64,000 bases of DNA. Source: JBEKHT01 sp050012135 (GTDB lineage Bacteria; Chloroflexota; Anaerolineae; Anaerolineales; RBG-16-64-43). The stretch is from contig JBEKHT010000008.1 in assembly GCA_050012135.1 (NCBI GenBank), forward strand, positions 9,315 through 73,314. The letters are read 5' to 3'. The translations under genes were made by a program, and so were the position numbers. Below, in pieces: positions 16,727 through 25,569 of the stretch (positions are counted from its first letter, which is position 1; each line of letters opens with the position of its first letter). Under the pieces are notes generated by a model. That model saw nothing but the letters and a program-made list of their open reading frames with translations. It was not told the DNA's origin and made no database searches.

Positions 16727-18091
16727 ATGACCACTCTTCTGGTACGGCATGCGGATGTGCTGGTCACGATGGATGACGACCGCCGCGAGATCCGGGATGG
16801 CGGGCTGTTCATCCGGGATGGCTGGATTGAAATGGTCGGCGTGTCGGGGGAGCTTCCCCACGCCGCGGATGAAACCCTCGACCTGAGGGGCCACGTGCTG
16901 CTCCCGGGATTGGTGAATGCTCATCATCATCTCTACCAGACCCTTACGCGAGCCCTGCCCGCGGCGCAAGATGTAGACCTTTTCCACTGGCTGAGAACTC
17001 TTTACCCGATCTGGGCTCGACTCACTCCGGAAGCAATCCAAGTCTCAACCCAAGTAGGCCTAGCAGAGCTCGCGCTGTCGGGCTGCACCACGGCCTGCGA
17101 CCATCTCTACCTCTTTCCGAATGGGGCACACTTGGACGACGAAATTGAGGCAGCCCTTCCGGTCGGATTGCGCTTTCATGCCTCCCGAGGCTCGATGAGC
17201 CTGGGGGAATCGCAGGGAGGCCTGCCACCCGATCGGGTCGTGGAAAAGGAGGAGGCGATTCTGAAGGACACCCAACGCCTCATCGAGGGCTTTCACGACC
17301 CTCAGCCGGGCGCCATGTTGAGAATTGTTGTGGCTCCCTGCTCCCCCTTTTCGGTAACGGCCGATCTGATGCGAGAGGCGGCCGCGCTCGCGCGCTCGGC
17401 CGGGGCCAGGCTGCATACTCACTTGGCGGAGACCTTGGACGAAGAGCGTTTCTGCTTGGAACGGTTCGGGCGCCGGCCGGTTGACTATGCCGAGGAGTTG
17501 TCCTGGTTGGGGGAAGATGTGTGGTTCGCTCACGGGGTGCACGTCAATCGCGAAGAGGCGGCAAGGCTGGCTCGGTCCGGATCGGGAATAGCCCATTGTC
17601 CCTCGTCGAACATGCGCCTGGCCTCGGGGATTGCCCCGGTGGATGAATACCTCCGCTGCGGCGTAAAGCTGGGCCTGGGGGTGGATGGTTCCGCGAGTAA
17701 CGACAGCTCCCACCTCCTAGCCGAGGCTCGGCAAGCGATGCTCCTGGCACGCCTGTCGGTGGCCGTACGGGGTTCCGGCGGACCCTTGCTGAGCGCGCGC
17801 CAAGCGCTGGAGTTGGCGACGCGTGGGGGGGCGGAAGTCCTGGGCCGTTCTGACATCGGCCAGCTGGCGCGAGGGAAGTGCGGGGATTTTGTTGCCTTTC
17901 GGCTGGACCGCTTGGACTACGCGGGCGCGCTAGAAGACCCTGTCGCCGCCCTGGTCTTTTGCTCCCCGTGCCAAGCCGATGTCACGGTGGTTAATGGCCG
18001 GTTTGTGGTAAAGGAAGGGCGTCTGACCACCCTTGACTTGCCGATGCTGGTGGAGAGGCACAATCGAATCGCCAACGCGCTCTTGGGGTAG
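16727..18091 (+). CDS. 8-oxoguanine deaminase-like amidohydrolase
   Basis: 454 residues, an amidohydrolase-superfamily deaminase. Metal ligands are visible: N-A-H-H-H near residue 67, L-H-T-H-L-A-E-T near 225, A-H-G-V-H, and G-V-D-G-S-A-S-N-D. The segment S-R-G-S-M-S-L-G-E-S-Q-G-G-L-P-P-D and A-C-D-H-L-Y-L-F-P are what I associate with 8-oxoguanine deaminases (Pa0142 type), which make urate from 8-oxoguanine; SsnA of the E. coli ygeW-xdhD cluster is a related alternative. Together with the adenine deaminase 21 nt downstream it indicates purine base deamination. The exact substrate should be treated as inferred. Confidence 0.75.
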   Translation: MTTLLVRHADVLVTMDDDRREIRDGGLFIRDGWIEMVGVSGELPHAADETLDLRGHVLLPGLVNAHHHLYQTLTRALPAAQDVDLFHWLRTLYPIWARLTPEAIQVSTQVGLAELALSGCTTACDHLYLFPNGAHLDDEIEAALPVGLRFHASRGSMSLGESQGGLPPDRVVEKEEAILKDTQRLIEGFHDPQPGAMLRIVVAPCSPFSVTADLMREAAALARSAGARLHTHLAETLDEERFCLERFGRRPVDYAEELSWLGEDVWFAHGVHVNREEAARLARSGSGIAHCPSSNMRLASGIAPVDEYLRCGVKLGLGVDGSASNDSSHLLAEARQAMLLARLSVAVRGSGGPLLSARQALELATRGGAEVLGRSDIGQLARGKCGDFVAFRLDRLDYAGALEDPVAALVFCSPCQADVTVVNGRFVVKEGRLTTLDLPMLVERHNRIANALLG

Positions 18092-18112
18092 TGTGGCTGA
18101 AGGAGCTGAGCG

Positions 18113-19894
18113 ATGAGAGACGAATTCTCTTCCCGGCGGCTGGTCGATTGCGCGATGGGAAGGCTGGCGGCGGACCTGTTGATTCATCAAGGCCAGTGGG
18201 TGTCGGTCCAATCAGGCGAAATCGTGCCAGGCACAGACGTCGCCGTTCTGGGTGCCCGCATTGCCTATGTCGGTCCGGACGCAAGCCACTGCATCGGACC
18301 CAACACGCAGCTGATCGAGGCCCGAGGGCGGTTTCTTGTTCCCGGGTTGATTGAGGGTCATGTCCACGTCGAATCGGGAATGGTCACCATCAGCGAGTTC
18401 GTGAATGCCGTGCTGCCCCACGGCACCACCGCGATGATGATTGACCCTCACGAGATTGCCAACGTCTTTGGACTGCAAGGCGTGCGCACGATGGTGGACG
18501 AGGCTGCCGTCCAGCCCATTCACGTATGGGTCCAGATGCCTTCCTGCGTGCCTTCCGCTCCTGGGATGGAAACGCCGGGGGCCAACATCGGGCCCGCTGA
18601 AGTCGCGGAGGCCATGACTTGGCCAGGCATCATCGGTCTGGGGGAGGTCATGAACTTCCCGGCGGTTGTGGATGGGGACGAGAAGATCCATGCCGAGATG
18701 GACGCGGCACGGCATGCGGGCAAGGTGATTGGGGGCCATTACCCCTCCCCGGATCTGTCTCTGCCGTTCCACGGCTATGCCGCCGGGGGGCCCGAGGATG
18801 ACCACGAGGGGACTCGCGCGGAGGATGCCGTCGCCCGGGTCCGACAGGGAATGCGTGCGATGCTGCGGTATGGGTCGGCCTGGCATGATGTGGAGGCCCA
18901 GGTCAAGGTCATCACCGAGCAGAATCTGGATCCTCGGCACTTTCTTCTGGTCACAGACGACGCTCACGCGGGCACCCTGGTGGGTGAGGGCCACATGGAT
19001 CGGGTAGTTCGGCATGCTGTGAAATGTGGTCTGGCCCCCCTGGTCGCCCTCCAGATGGCGACCCTGAACGCCGCAGAGCACTTCGGCGTCAGCCATGAGA
19101 TCGGCCAAATTGCCCCCGGGCGGTATGCCGACATCCTCCTGGTGGGAGATCTGGAAGCGATGGATGTGCAACTCGTTATTGTGGGAGGCGTTCGGGCGGC
19201 CGAGGAGGGCAAGATGCTCCTTCCGCCGTCCGGGTTCCGATATCCTTCAAAGTATCGGCGCTCGGTTCATCTCATTCGCAATCTGGTGCCGGAGGATTTT
19301 GCTGTCCGATCGCGGGCGAAGGCTGTCACGGAAGCTCATGTGATCGGCGTCATTGAGAATCAGGCACCCACGCGACACCTGCGCTTGCCGCTCCGGGTTC
19401 AGGAGGGTCTGGTTCAGATCCGCCCAGATGGCGAGGTCGCCAAGGTGGGCTTGGTCGAGCGCCATCTTCGGACGGGCAGAATCCAAGTTGGATTCGTGCA
19501 CGGCTTTGGCTTCAACGTGCCCTGTGCGGTGGCTTCGACCGTGGCGCATGATTGCCACCACTTGCTGGTCGTCGGCACGGATGACTCGCAGATGGCCATG
19601 GCGGGCAATGCCCTTGCCAAGCTCGGTGGCGGAATCCTGGTAGTCCGAGAGGGCAAGGTGCGGGCCGCGGTGGAACTCCCGATCGCAGGGCTCATGTCAG
19701 AGGAGCCCGCGGGCGATGTCGCCCACAAGATGTCGGCCGTTCTGGAAGAGTTTCGGGCCTGTGGTTGCCGGATGGCCAATGCGAACATGCAGCTCAGTCT
19801 CCTGGCCTTGGTCGTGATCCCCGAACTGCGCATCTCCGATCTGGGCCTGGTGGATGTGGAACGGTTTGAATTCGTCCCCGCGGTGGAAGGTTAG
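18113..19894 (+). CDS. ade: Adenine deaminase
   Basis: 593 residues, the normal length for bacterial Ade. AGGAG lies 7 nt before ATG 18113. Features: metal site G-H-V-H-V-E-S-G-M near residue 83, H-G-T-T-A-M-M-I-D-P-H-E-I-A-N, G-L-G-E-V-M-N-F-P with the carboxylate-bridging region, T-D-D-A-H-A-G-T-L, and a C-terminal domain with H-D-C-H-H and M-A-N-A-N-M-Q-L-S. It converts adenine to hypoxanthine and ammonia in the cytosol. It follows the 8-oxoguanine deaminase closely and precedes the broken GntR gene, consistent with a purine salvage/catabolism unit feeding a hypoxanthine/xanthine hydroxylase. Confidence 0.93.
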   Translation: MRDEFSSRRLVDCAMGRLAADLLIHQGQWVSVQSGEIVPGTDVAVLGARIAYVGPDASHCIGPNTQLIEARGRFLVPGLIEGHVHVESGMVTISEFVNAVLPHGTTAMMIDPHEIANVFGLQGVRTMVDEAAVQPIHVWVQMPSCVPSAPGMETPGANIGPAEVAEAMTWPGIIGLGEVMNFPAVVDGDEKIHAEMDAARHAGKVIGGHYPSPDLSLPFHGYAAGGPEDDHEGTRAEDAVARVRQGMRAMLRYGSAWHDVEAQVKVITEQNLDPRHFLLVTDDAHAGTLVGEGHMDRVVRHAVKCGLAPLVALQMATLNAAEHFGVSHEIGQIAPGRYADILLVGDLEAMDVQLVIVGGVRAAEEGKMLLPPSGFRYPSKYRRSVHLIRNLVPEDFAVRSRAKAVTEAHVIGVIENQAPTRHLRLPLRVQEGLVQIRPDGEVAKVGLVERHLRTGRIQVGFVHGFGFNVPCAVASTVAHDCHHLLVVGTDDSQMAMAGNALAKLGGGILVVREGKVRAAVELPIAGLMSEEPAGDVAHKMSAVLEEFRACGCRMANANMQLSLLALVVIPELRISDLGLVDVERFEFVPAVEG

Positions 19895-19932
19895 GGGGCA
19901 AACCGACCACGAGGGTTGGCCGGGCGGCGCTC

Positions 19933-20673
19933 ATGACAAAACAAGAAGAGGTTCGGGCCGATCCCCGACCTCTCTGCGCGGGCTGGAAAGCGATTGCCGG
20001 GCGAGCCGGACCTGGCTAGGCAGATGGGCGTCAGTCGCGCGACCCTGCGCGGGGCCATGCGCGCATTGGCTCAGAAGGGGGGAATTATTCGTCGCCTAGG
20101 AGTTGGAACGTTCGTCGTTGCCAAGCGCGCGTTCTTGGACGATGGGCGGGAGGTCCGGGAGAGCCCGCCAAGCATCGCGCGGCGAAATGGGCTCACGCCA
20201 GTCATGGGGAATCACCGCTTGGAGGAACGGGGTGCGACCGCCCGCGGGGCAAGGCACTTGGGCCGGAGCTAGGGTCCGCGGTTCTGGTGGCCTCCCGAAC
20301 CATGCTGGTCGAAGGGAGCCCTGTGGCCTTTCTGGTAGACGTGGTGCCGGCCGCGCACCTCAGCGGCTGCGACTTCCGTTCCTTCTGCGGCTCAGGCTTG
20401 GACCTGCCGGTTGGGCGCGGGGATCCCGGACTTGCTTATTTGGGGACGCGGCTTGGGGCAGAGCTGAGCGCGGGTGAGATTCGGCGCCGACTCAAGCGGC
20501 GGGAGCCGCATGCGCTGCTCAGGCTGGAGGCCGAACTGTTCAGTCTGGAGGACGAGGTAGTGGACGATTCGGCGAGTCACTTTGTCCCGGAATCCTTCCA
20601 CTTCCACAACAACCGACGGGTCAATGCGATTCCGGCGGCCGCATGGGAAAGGACTACCGGCCTGGCGGGCTAA
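19933..20673 (+). pseudogene. Decayed GntR/HutC-family regulator (HTH plus UTRA domain), two frameshifts
   Basis: A GntR-type start (M-T-K-Q-E-E-V-R-A) is in one frame at 19933. The winged-helix part (R-L-P-G-E-P-D-L-A-R-Q-M-G-V-S-R-A-T-L-R and G-V-G-T-F-V) is in the next frame from about 19960. The UTRA ligand domain (G-S-A-V-L-V-A-S-R-T-M-L-V-E-G to S-A-S-H-F-V-P-E-S-F) runs from about 20265 to 20673 in the first frame again. Joined, they give a normal-sized HutC-type regulator. Its place between ade and the carbamoyltransferase operon suggests it once regulated them. Two indels could be real decay or assembly error. Confidence 0.8.
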
Positions 20674-20761
20674 GAGAGAGCAGATCTTGCGCATAGGGTC
20701 TGGCGCGTGATCGGCTGTTGGTCCTTTTCTCGCGAATCTTGAAACAGGAGGAGACAATCCA

Positions 20762-21715
20762 ATGCGCAGTTTTCTGGGACGCGACATCCTTTCGCTGAAG
20801 GATTTCGAGCGGGAGGAATTCTTCCGGGTATTCCAAGTTGCCAAAGAGTTGGAGCCCATTGCTCGGGACCGTAGGAACAGCGACATGCTGCGTCATAAGA
20901 TCCTGGTCACGGCGTTCTACCAGCCCAGCACACGCACGCGGTTGGCTCACGAGGCAGCGATGCACCGTCTGGGAGGCCATGTGACCGGCTTCGCGGACGC
21001 TAAGATGACGCGGGCTGGGGACTTCTACCAGGAGTCTATCAAAGACACGGTTAAGATGCTGGAGTTCTATGGGGACGTCATCGTCATGCGCCACTTTCAA
21101 CAGGGAGCTCCTCACGAAGCGGCCCGCTGGGCATCGATTCCGGTCATCAACGGCGGAGACGGCTGGGGCGAACATCCGACCCAAATCCTGACGGATCTAT
21201 ATACCGTCCTGCAAGAAAAGGGCCGAATCGACGGGCTGAACTGGCTGGCGGTGGGCGACATGCGAATGCGCACCATGCACTCGTTGGCGTATGCTCTGAC
21301 CCAGTTTGATTGCCCCATCACTTTCGTGGCTCCGGCGGAGATGACTCTCACCCCAGAGTTCAAGGACGAGCTGGAGAAGTACAGCCTCAACTTTTCGGAG
21401 GCGGACCACGTCGAGAAGGTGATCGGCAAGGCGGACGTGATCCTGGTAGAGCCCGTGGTCCAACCGGACTACACCAAATCGCGAGACGAGCGCACCGGAA
21501 GCGTGGGCCTGACCCCCGGTAATTACAAGATCACGCGGGAGTTGCTGTCCTCGAAAGCCAAATCGGATGCCATCCTCCTGCATTCCCTTCCGCGCATGGA
21601 CGAGATCCCAACCGACGTGGACATCACTCGGTGGTCCCGCTACTGGCAGGAGGCTTTCAACGGGGTGGTGATGCGCATGGCTCTGCTCGCTCTGATCTTG
21701 GGTGCGGTCGAATAG
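20762..21715 (+). CDS. Aspartate carbamoyltransferase-like transcarbamylase
   Basis: 317 residues, start ATG 20762 with GGAGGAG upstream. The carbamoyl-phosphate loop S56-T-R-T-R60 and the H-P-T-Q motif at 138-141 are intact. The usual H-P-L-P-R motif is H-S-L-P-R here. The region after G-F-A-D-A-K (residues 81-95, T-R-A-G-D-F-Y-Q-E-S) differs from the K-G-E-S/T loop that provides the active-site Lys in typical ATCases. It is flanked by a second, YgeW-like transcarbamylase and carbamate kinase, so it likely works in ureido-compound breakdown rather than pyrimidine synthesis, but biosynthetic PyrB cannot be excluded. No regulatory chain (PyrI) is nearby. Confidence 0.75.
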   Translation: MRSFLGRDILSLKDFEREEFFRVFQVAKELEPIARDRRNSDMLRHKILVTAFYQPSTRTRLAHEAAMHRLGGHVTGFADAKMTRAGDFYQESIKDTVKMLEFYGDVIVMRHFQQGAPHEAARWASIPVINGGDGWGEHPTQILTDLYTVLQEKGRIDGLNWLAVGDMRMRTMHSLAYALTQFDCPITFVAPAEMTLTPEFKDELEKYSLNFSEADHVEKVIGKADVILVEPVVQPDYTKSRDERTGSVGLTPGNYKITRELLSSKAKSDAILLHSLPRMDEIPTDVDITRWSRYWQEAFNGVVMRMALLALILGAVE

Positions 21716-21834
21716 AACCGGGAAACCAAGGCGGGCTGGGCGGCCGGGGTCGCGTCAACCCCCGGGGGCCGGCGGGTCCCATGGCTGGAGGCGGGCCGCG
21801 TGGGGGCTTTGCAGGTAGTCCTGGAGAGGATGCA

Positions 21835-22812
21835 ATGCAGACACACCTGAAGGGGCGCGATCTGATCAGTGATCTGGATTTCAGCCGGGAAGAGGTCGAA
21901 ACCGTGCTGGATGTGGCCTTCGACCTCAAGCGCAAACGGGCGCTGGGCGAACCTCATCCCATCTTGCGCGACAAGGTCCTGGCGATGCTTTTCTTCTTCA
22001 GCAGCACGCGCACACGCGGGTCCTTCGAAGCGGGGATGGCTCAACTGGGGGGGCACGCAGCCTTCATCGAGAGCCGGACGACCCAGATCGCGCATGGCGA
22101 CACCCCCAAGGAGATTGGTGAGATTTTTGGGCGATATTTCGATGGCATTGCCATCCGGCACGTGGACTGGGGTGTCGGGAACGGATATCTCAGAGAGGTC
22201 GCCCGCGCCTCCCGAGTCCCGGTGCTGAACATGCAGTGTGACATCTACCATCCGTTCCAGATTCTGGCGGATCTGATGACGATCGTGGAGAAGAAGGGTC
22301 GGGACCTGCGCCACAAGAAGATGGTGGTTTCTTGGGCCTATGCGGCCTCGTATCAGAAGCCGATGTCGGTTCCTCAATCGCTCATCCTGCAGATGCCGCG
22401 CTTCGGATTGGACGTGGTCCTGGCACACCCGCCGGAGTTCCGCTTGATGCCGGAGATCGTCAGCCAGGCCAGGGAACAGGCCAAGGAATTCGGGGCTGGT
22501 TTTGAAGTCGTGGACGACATGGAAGCGGCTTTCCGGGATGCGGACATCATCTACGCCAAGTCCTGGGGGGCATTGGTCCACACGCCCGACCCGGATGAGG
22601 GTGCTAGAATCATTCAGAAGTACCCGCATTGGATCACCGACGAGAGGAAGATGGCCCTCGCCAAAAAGGATGCCATCTACATGCACCCCCTGCCGGCCGA
22701 CCGCAACATCGAAGTCACCGACGGCGTGATGGACGGACCGCATTCGGTCGTCTATGATGAGGCCGAGAATCGCTTGCACGCCCAGAAGGCGGTCATGGCT
22801 CTGACGATGTAG
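21835..22812 (+). CDS. ygeW: YgeW-like knotted carbamoyltransferase
   Basis: 325 residues from ATG 21835, with GGAGAGG 6 nt upstream; the frame is open earlier but overlaps the previous gene. S-S-T-R-T-R at 56-61 binds carbamoyl phosphate, H-P-F-Q at 139-142 and H-P-L-P-A-D-R near 286 complete the site. The stretch S-W-A-Y-A-A-S-Y-Q-K-P-M-S-V-P-Q and R-F-G-L-D-V-V-L-A-H-P resemble YgeW and N-acyl-ornithine transcarbamylases, which have a knotted proline-rich loop, more than standard ArgF. YgeW's natural substrate is unknown to me. Carbamate kinase follows 12 nt later, so the reaction probably runs toward carbamoyl phosphate. Confidence 0.75.
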   Translation: MQTHLKGRDLISDLDFSREEVETVLDVAFDLKRKRALGEPHPILRDKVLAMLFFFSSTRTRGSFEAGMAQLGGHAAFIESRTTQIAHGDTPKEIGEIFGRYFDGIAIRHVDWGVGNGYLREVARASRVPVLNMQCDIYHPFQILADLMTIVEKKGRDLRHKKMVVSWAYAASYQKPMSVPQSLILQMPRFGLDVVLAHPPEFRLMPEIVSQAREQAKEFGAGFEVVDDMEAAFRDADIIYAKSWGALVHTPDPDEGARIIQKYPHWITDERKMALAKKDAIYMHPLPADRNIEVTDGVMDGPHSVVYDEAENRLHAQKAVMALTM

Positions 22813-22824
22813 GAGAGAGTGTCG

Positions 22825-23787
22825 ATGAGCGGGCCAAGCAAGAAAGTCGCCGTCGTTGCCATTGGCGGCAACTCGCTGATCCGGGACCCGAAACGCGTCT
22901 CGGTGGAAGACCAGGAGGATGCGTTGCGGGAGACCGCTCGCCATATTGTCGACATGGTCGCGGCCGGATGGGACGTGGCCATTGGGCATGGCAATGGACC
23001 TCAGGTCGGCTTCATCCTGCGGCGCTCGGAGATTGCGGCCAAGGCCGAGGGGATGCACGAGGTTCCGCTGGACGTGTGCGGGGCCGACAGCCAAGGGGCG
23101 ATCGGGTACGAATTCCAGCAGGCGCTGCAAAACGAACTCTTTCGTTGCGGCATCAAGAAGAACGTGTGCACCGTGATCACCCAAACCCTGGTGGATAAGG
23201 ACGACCCGGCCTTCCAGAATCCGAGCAAACCTATCGGCAGCTTCATGGAGGAAGACGAGGCGAGGCGTCGTGAGAGAGAAATGGGCTGGAGTGTGGTTGA
23301 GGATGCCGGGCGGGGCTGGAGGCGCGTGGTAGCCTCCCCGTTGCCCAAGGAGATCGTCGAGCTGGATTCGGTCCGGACGCTGATCCACGCGGGCGTTCTG
23401 GTCATCACGGTGGGGGGCGGCGGTATCCCGGTCATTGATGCGGGCGGCGGCCAATATCGTGGCACGGCCGCTGTCATTGACAAGGACTTCGGCTGCAGTC
23501 TGCTCGCGCGCGAAATCAAGGCGGACCTTTTCCTGATCGCTACGGCCGTCGAGAGAGTCGCCCTCCATTTCGGGCAGCCCGACCAGAAATGGCTTGAGCG
23601 GATGACTTTGGCCGAGGCCAAACGGTATCTGGCCGAAGGGATACACTTTGCCAAAGGCTCCATGGCCCCCAAGATCCAGGCGATCATCTGGTACTTGGAA
23701 GCCGGTGGCAAACAGGCGCTGATCACCAACCCGGAGAATATCGGCCGGGCCTTGGATGGGAAGACGGGCACATGGATCGTGCCCTGA
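22825..23787 (+). CDS. arcC: Carbamate kinase
   Basis: 320 residues from ATG 22825 (GGAGAG 7 nt upstream; GTG 22819 is in frame but too close to the ribosome site). Amino acid kinase fold with A-I-G-G-N-S-L-I near the start, G-H-G-N-G-P-Q-V-G, the C-G-A-D-S-Q-G-A-I-G-Y segment, V-G-G-G-G-I-P-V, V-I-D-K-D-F and the S-M-A-P-K-I-Q-A lysine motif. It makes ATP from carbamoyl phosphate and ADP. Placed straight after two transcarbamylases, it completes a fermentative ATP-yielding step, as in arginine deiminase or anaerobic allantoin pathways. Neither arginine deiminase nor arginine transporter is in the window, favouring a purine-derived substrate. Confidence 0.95.
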   Translation: MSGPSKKVAVVAIGGNSLIRDPKRVSVEDQEDALRETARHIVDMVAAGWDVAIGHGNGPQVGFILRRSEIAAKAEGMHEVPLDVCGADSQGAIGYEFQQALQNELFRCGIKKNVCTVITQTLVDKDDPAFQNPSKPIGSFMEEDEARRREREMGWSVVEDAGRGWRRVVASPLPKEIVELDSVRTLIHAGVLVITVGGGGIPVIDAGGGQYRGTAAVIDKDFGCSLLAREIKADLFLIATAVERVALHFGQPDQKWLERMTLAEAKRYLAEGIHFAKGSMAPKIQAIIWYLEAGGKQALITNPENIGRALDGKTGTWIVP

Positions 23788-23944
23788 CTTCTGCGACCGA
23801 GGGCCGGACAGAATCGAGTCGAGTGCAACTATGGTATTTCTGAGCGGACCGCGGAAAGGAGGTGACGGGGAAGGCAAGAATCCTTTCGTGTTTGGCGACC
23901 ATGAGTTGTTCACCGATTTCTAGTGACCCTAAAGGAGGATGAAC

Positions 23945-25294
23945 GTGATCCGTAAAGCGCTCAAGTACATCGCCTTACCGGGCATGGCACTCGTGTTCGT
24001 GCTGACGGCCTGCGGACCTGCTGCCACGCCGACCGCCGCTCCCGCCCCAGCGGCCACCTCGGCGCCCGCCGTGGTCCCGACTTCGGCGCCGACCGTGGCA
24101 CCCACCGCCGCTGCCACAGCAGCTGCAACGGTTGCTGCTGCGGCCGCGCCGACCGCGACTTTGGCTCCTGTGGGAACTGCATTCCCATCTGGCCAGATGT
24201 TCACCATCGGTATGATTCTGGTTGGTCCCTACAATGACTCGGGTTGGAGCCAGGCTACCTACGAAGGTGGCGAGTATGCAATTGCTAATGTTCCCAATAC
24301 CAAGCTGATCTATATCGACAACGGCTTCAGCCATCAGGGCTCGACACCGGCCCAGCTGGCCGAGCAGCTGCTGGCGAAGGGTGCCAACATGATCATCTTC
24401 AACTCGGATGATTTCAAGGATGAGTCCAATACCTTCGCCAAGAACCATCCGACCATCCCGACCATCATGCTTTCGGGCGATCAGTCCTGGGCGCAGGGTC
24501 AGGCGTATCTGATCCTCCCCAACATGGCCAACATCATGGGCAAGATGGAGTACATGAAGATGCTCGCGGGATGCGCGGCCGCCATGACCACCCAGACCGG
24601 CAAGATCGGCTACCTGGGTCCGCTGATCAACGACGAAACCCGCCGCCTGTCCTCTTCCGCCTACCTGGGCGCCAAATACTGCTGGACCAATGTCCTGAAG
24701 AAGGATCCGTCGGCGCTGCAATTCCAGGTGACCTGGATCGGATACTGGTTCAACGAACCTGGCACGACGCTGGATCCGACCAAGGTCGCGGATGCCTTCT
24801 TTAACACCGGCTTTGATGTGGTCATGTCGGGCATTGACACTTCCGAGGCGGTGGTCGAGGCGAAGAAGATGACCGGGGCCGGCGAGAAGGTCTATGCCGT
24901 TGGCTATGACTACAAAGGCAACTGCAGCGCAGGTCCGTCGGTCTGCCTGGGCGTTCCCTATTTCAACTGGGGCCCGGGGATCGCGGCCGAGGTCAAGAAG
25001 GCGATGGCGGGCACTTTCACCCAGGACTGGCAGTGGTTGGGCCCGGACTGGACGAACATCAATAATCCGGATACCAGCAATGTCGGCTTCGTGAAGGGCC
25101 AGGCTCTCAGCCCGGCTGCCTCTGCTGCGGTCGATCAGCTGACCGCTGCCCTGGCGGGCGGCCTGGATCTTTGGACCGGCCCGTTGAGCCTGCAGGATGG
25201 GACCCAGTACCTGGGATCTGGCGTGGCCGCCACCCCGCAGCAGCTCTGGTACCTGCCGCAACTGCTCCTGGGCATGGCCGGCAGCAGCAAGTAA
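23945..25294 (+). CDS. BMP-family substrate-binding lipoprotein of a nucleoside ABC transporter
   Basis: 449 residues from GTG 23945. An ATG at 23939 directly abuts AAAGGAGG, too close to be used, while GTG 23945 has ideal 6-nt spacing. A lipoprotein signal ends with L-T-A-C (Cys23), followed by a Pro/Ala/Thr linker of about 50 residues. The mature domain starts with I-G-M-I-L-V-G-P-Y-N-D-S-G-W-S-Q, the classic BMP/PnrA opening, and later has V-V-M-S-G-I-D. Family members bind purine nucleosides or related ligands. Its ATPase and two permeases follow after a hairpin. Supplying purines fits the deaminase genes upstream. Confidence 0.9.
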   Translation: MIRKALKYIALPGMALVFVLTACGPAATPTAAPAPAATSAPAVVPTSAPTVAPTAAATAAATVAAAAAPTATLAPVGTAFPSGQMFTIGMILVGPYNDSGWSQATYEGGEYAIANVPNTKLIYIDNGFSHQGSTPAQLAEQLLAKGANMIIFNSDDFKDESNTFAKNHPTIPTIMLSGDQSWAQGQAYLILPNMANIMGKMEYMKMLAGCAAAMTTQTGKIGYLGPLINDETRRLSSSAYLGAKYCWTNVLKKDPSALQFQVTWIGYWFNEPGTTLDPTKVADAFFNTGFDVVMSGIDTSEAVVEAKKMTGAGEKVYAVGYDYKGNCSAGPSVCLGVPYFNWGPGIAAEVKKAMAGTFTQDWQWLGPDWTNINNPDTSNVGFVKGQALSPAASAAVDQLTAALAGGLDLWTGPLSLQDGTQYLGSGVAATPQQLWYLPQLLLGMAGSSK

Positions 25295-25312
25295 CCATTC
25301 CTGATACTGATG

Positions 25313-25342
25313 ATTGGGGGAAGGCAGGCGCCTTCCCCCAAT
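25313..25342 (+). terminator. Strong hairpin after the BMP lipoprotein gene
   Basis: A perfect 13-bp stem with a 4-nt loop (arms 25313-25325 and 25330-25342) begins 18 nt after the stop codon and is followed by only a short T/C stretch. It may partly terminate or protect the transcript so that more binding protein is made than ATPase and permease. Confidence 0.75.
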
Positions 25343-25569
25343 TCTTAAGCACCTGACACAGGGGTGCAATCGTTTGTCCGGAAGGGATGCCGATCGTGAG
25401 GTAGGATAAATGCAGCAGTTCTGAGCCGAAGCCGGTATACCAAGGGCGCAAGAGGGCTGGAGCTTGAGAGGCAGTCGTCACACAAGTAAAAGGTTCTCGC
25501 CTCCCGCTCGCGAAGAGATCCAGGGACCCCTCCAAATGAACCAACAGTTCGCCATTCAGGGAAAGAACC

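Noticed and set aside
21640..23913. Very long minus-strand open frame (757 codons) opposite the YgeW-like and carbamate kinase genes
   Set aside because: It mirrors the codon pattern of two certain plus-strand genes, is His/Asp/Arg/Gln-rich without motifs, and has no ribosome site.
23975..25369. 464-codon minus-strand frame opposite the BMP lipoprotein gene
   Set aside because: Antisense shadow of a clear lipoprotein gene; composition and absence of motifs argue against coding.
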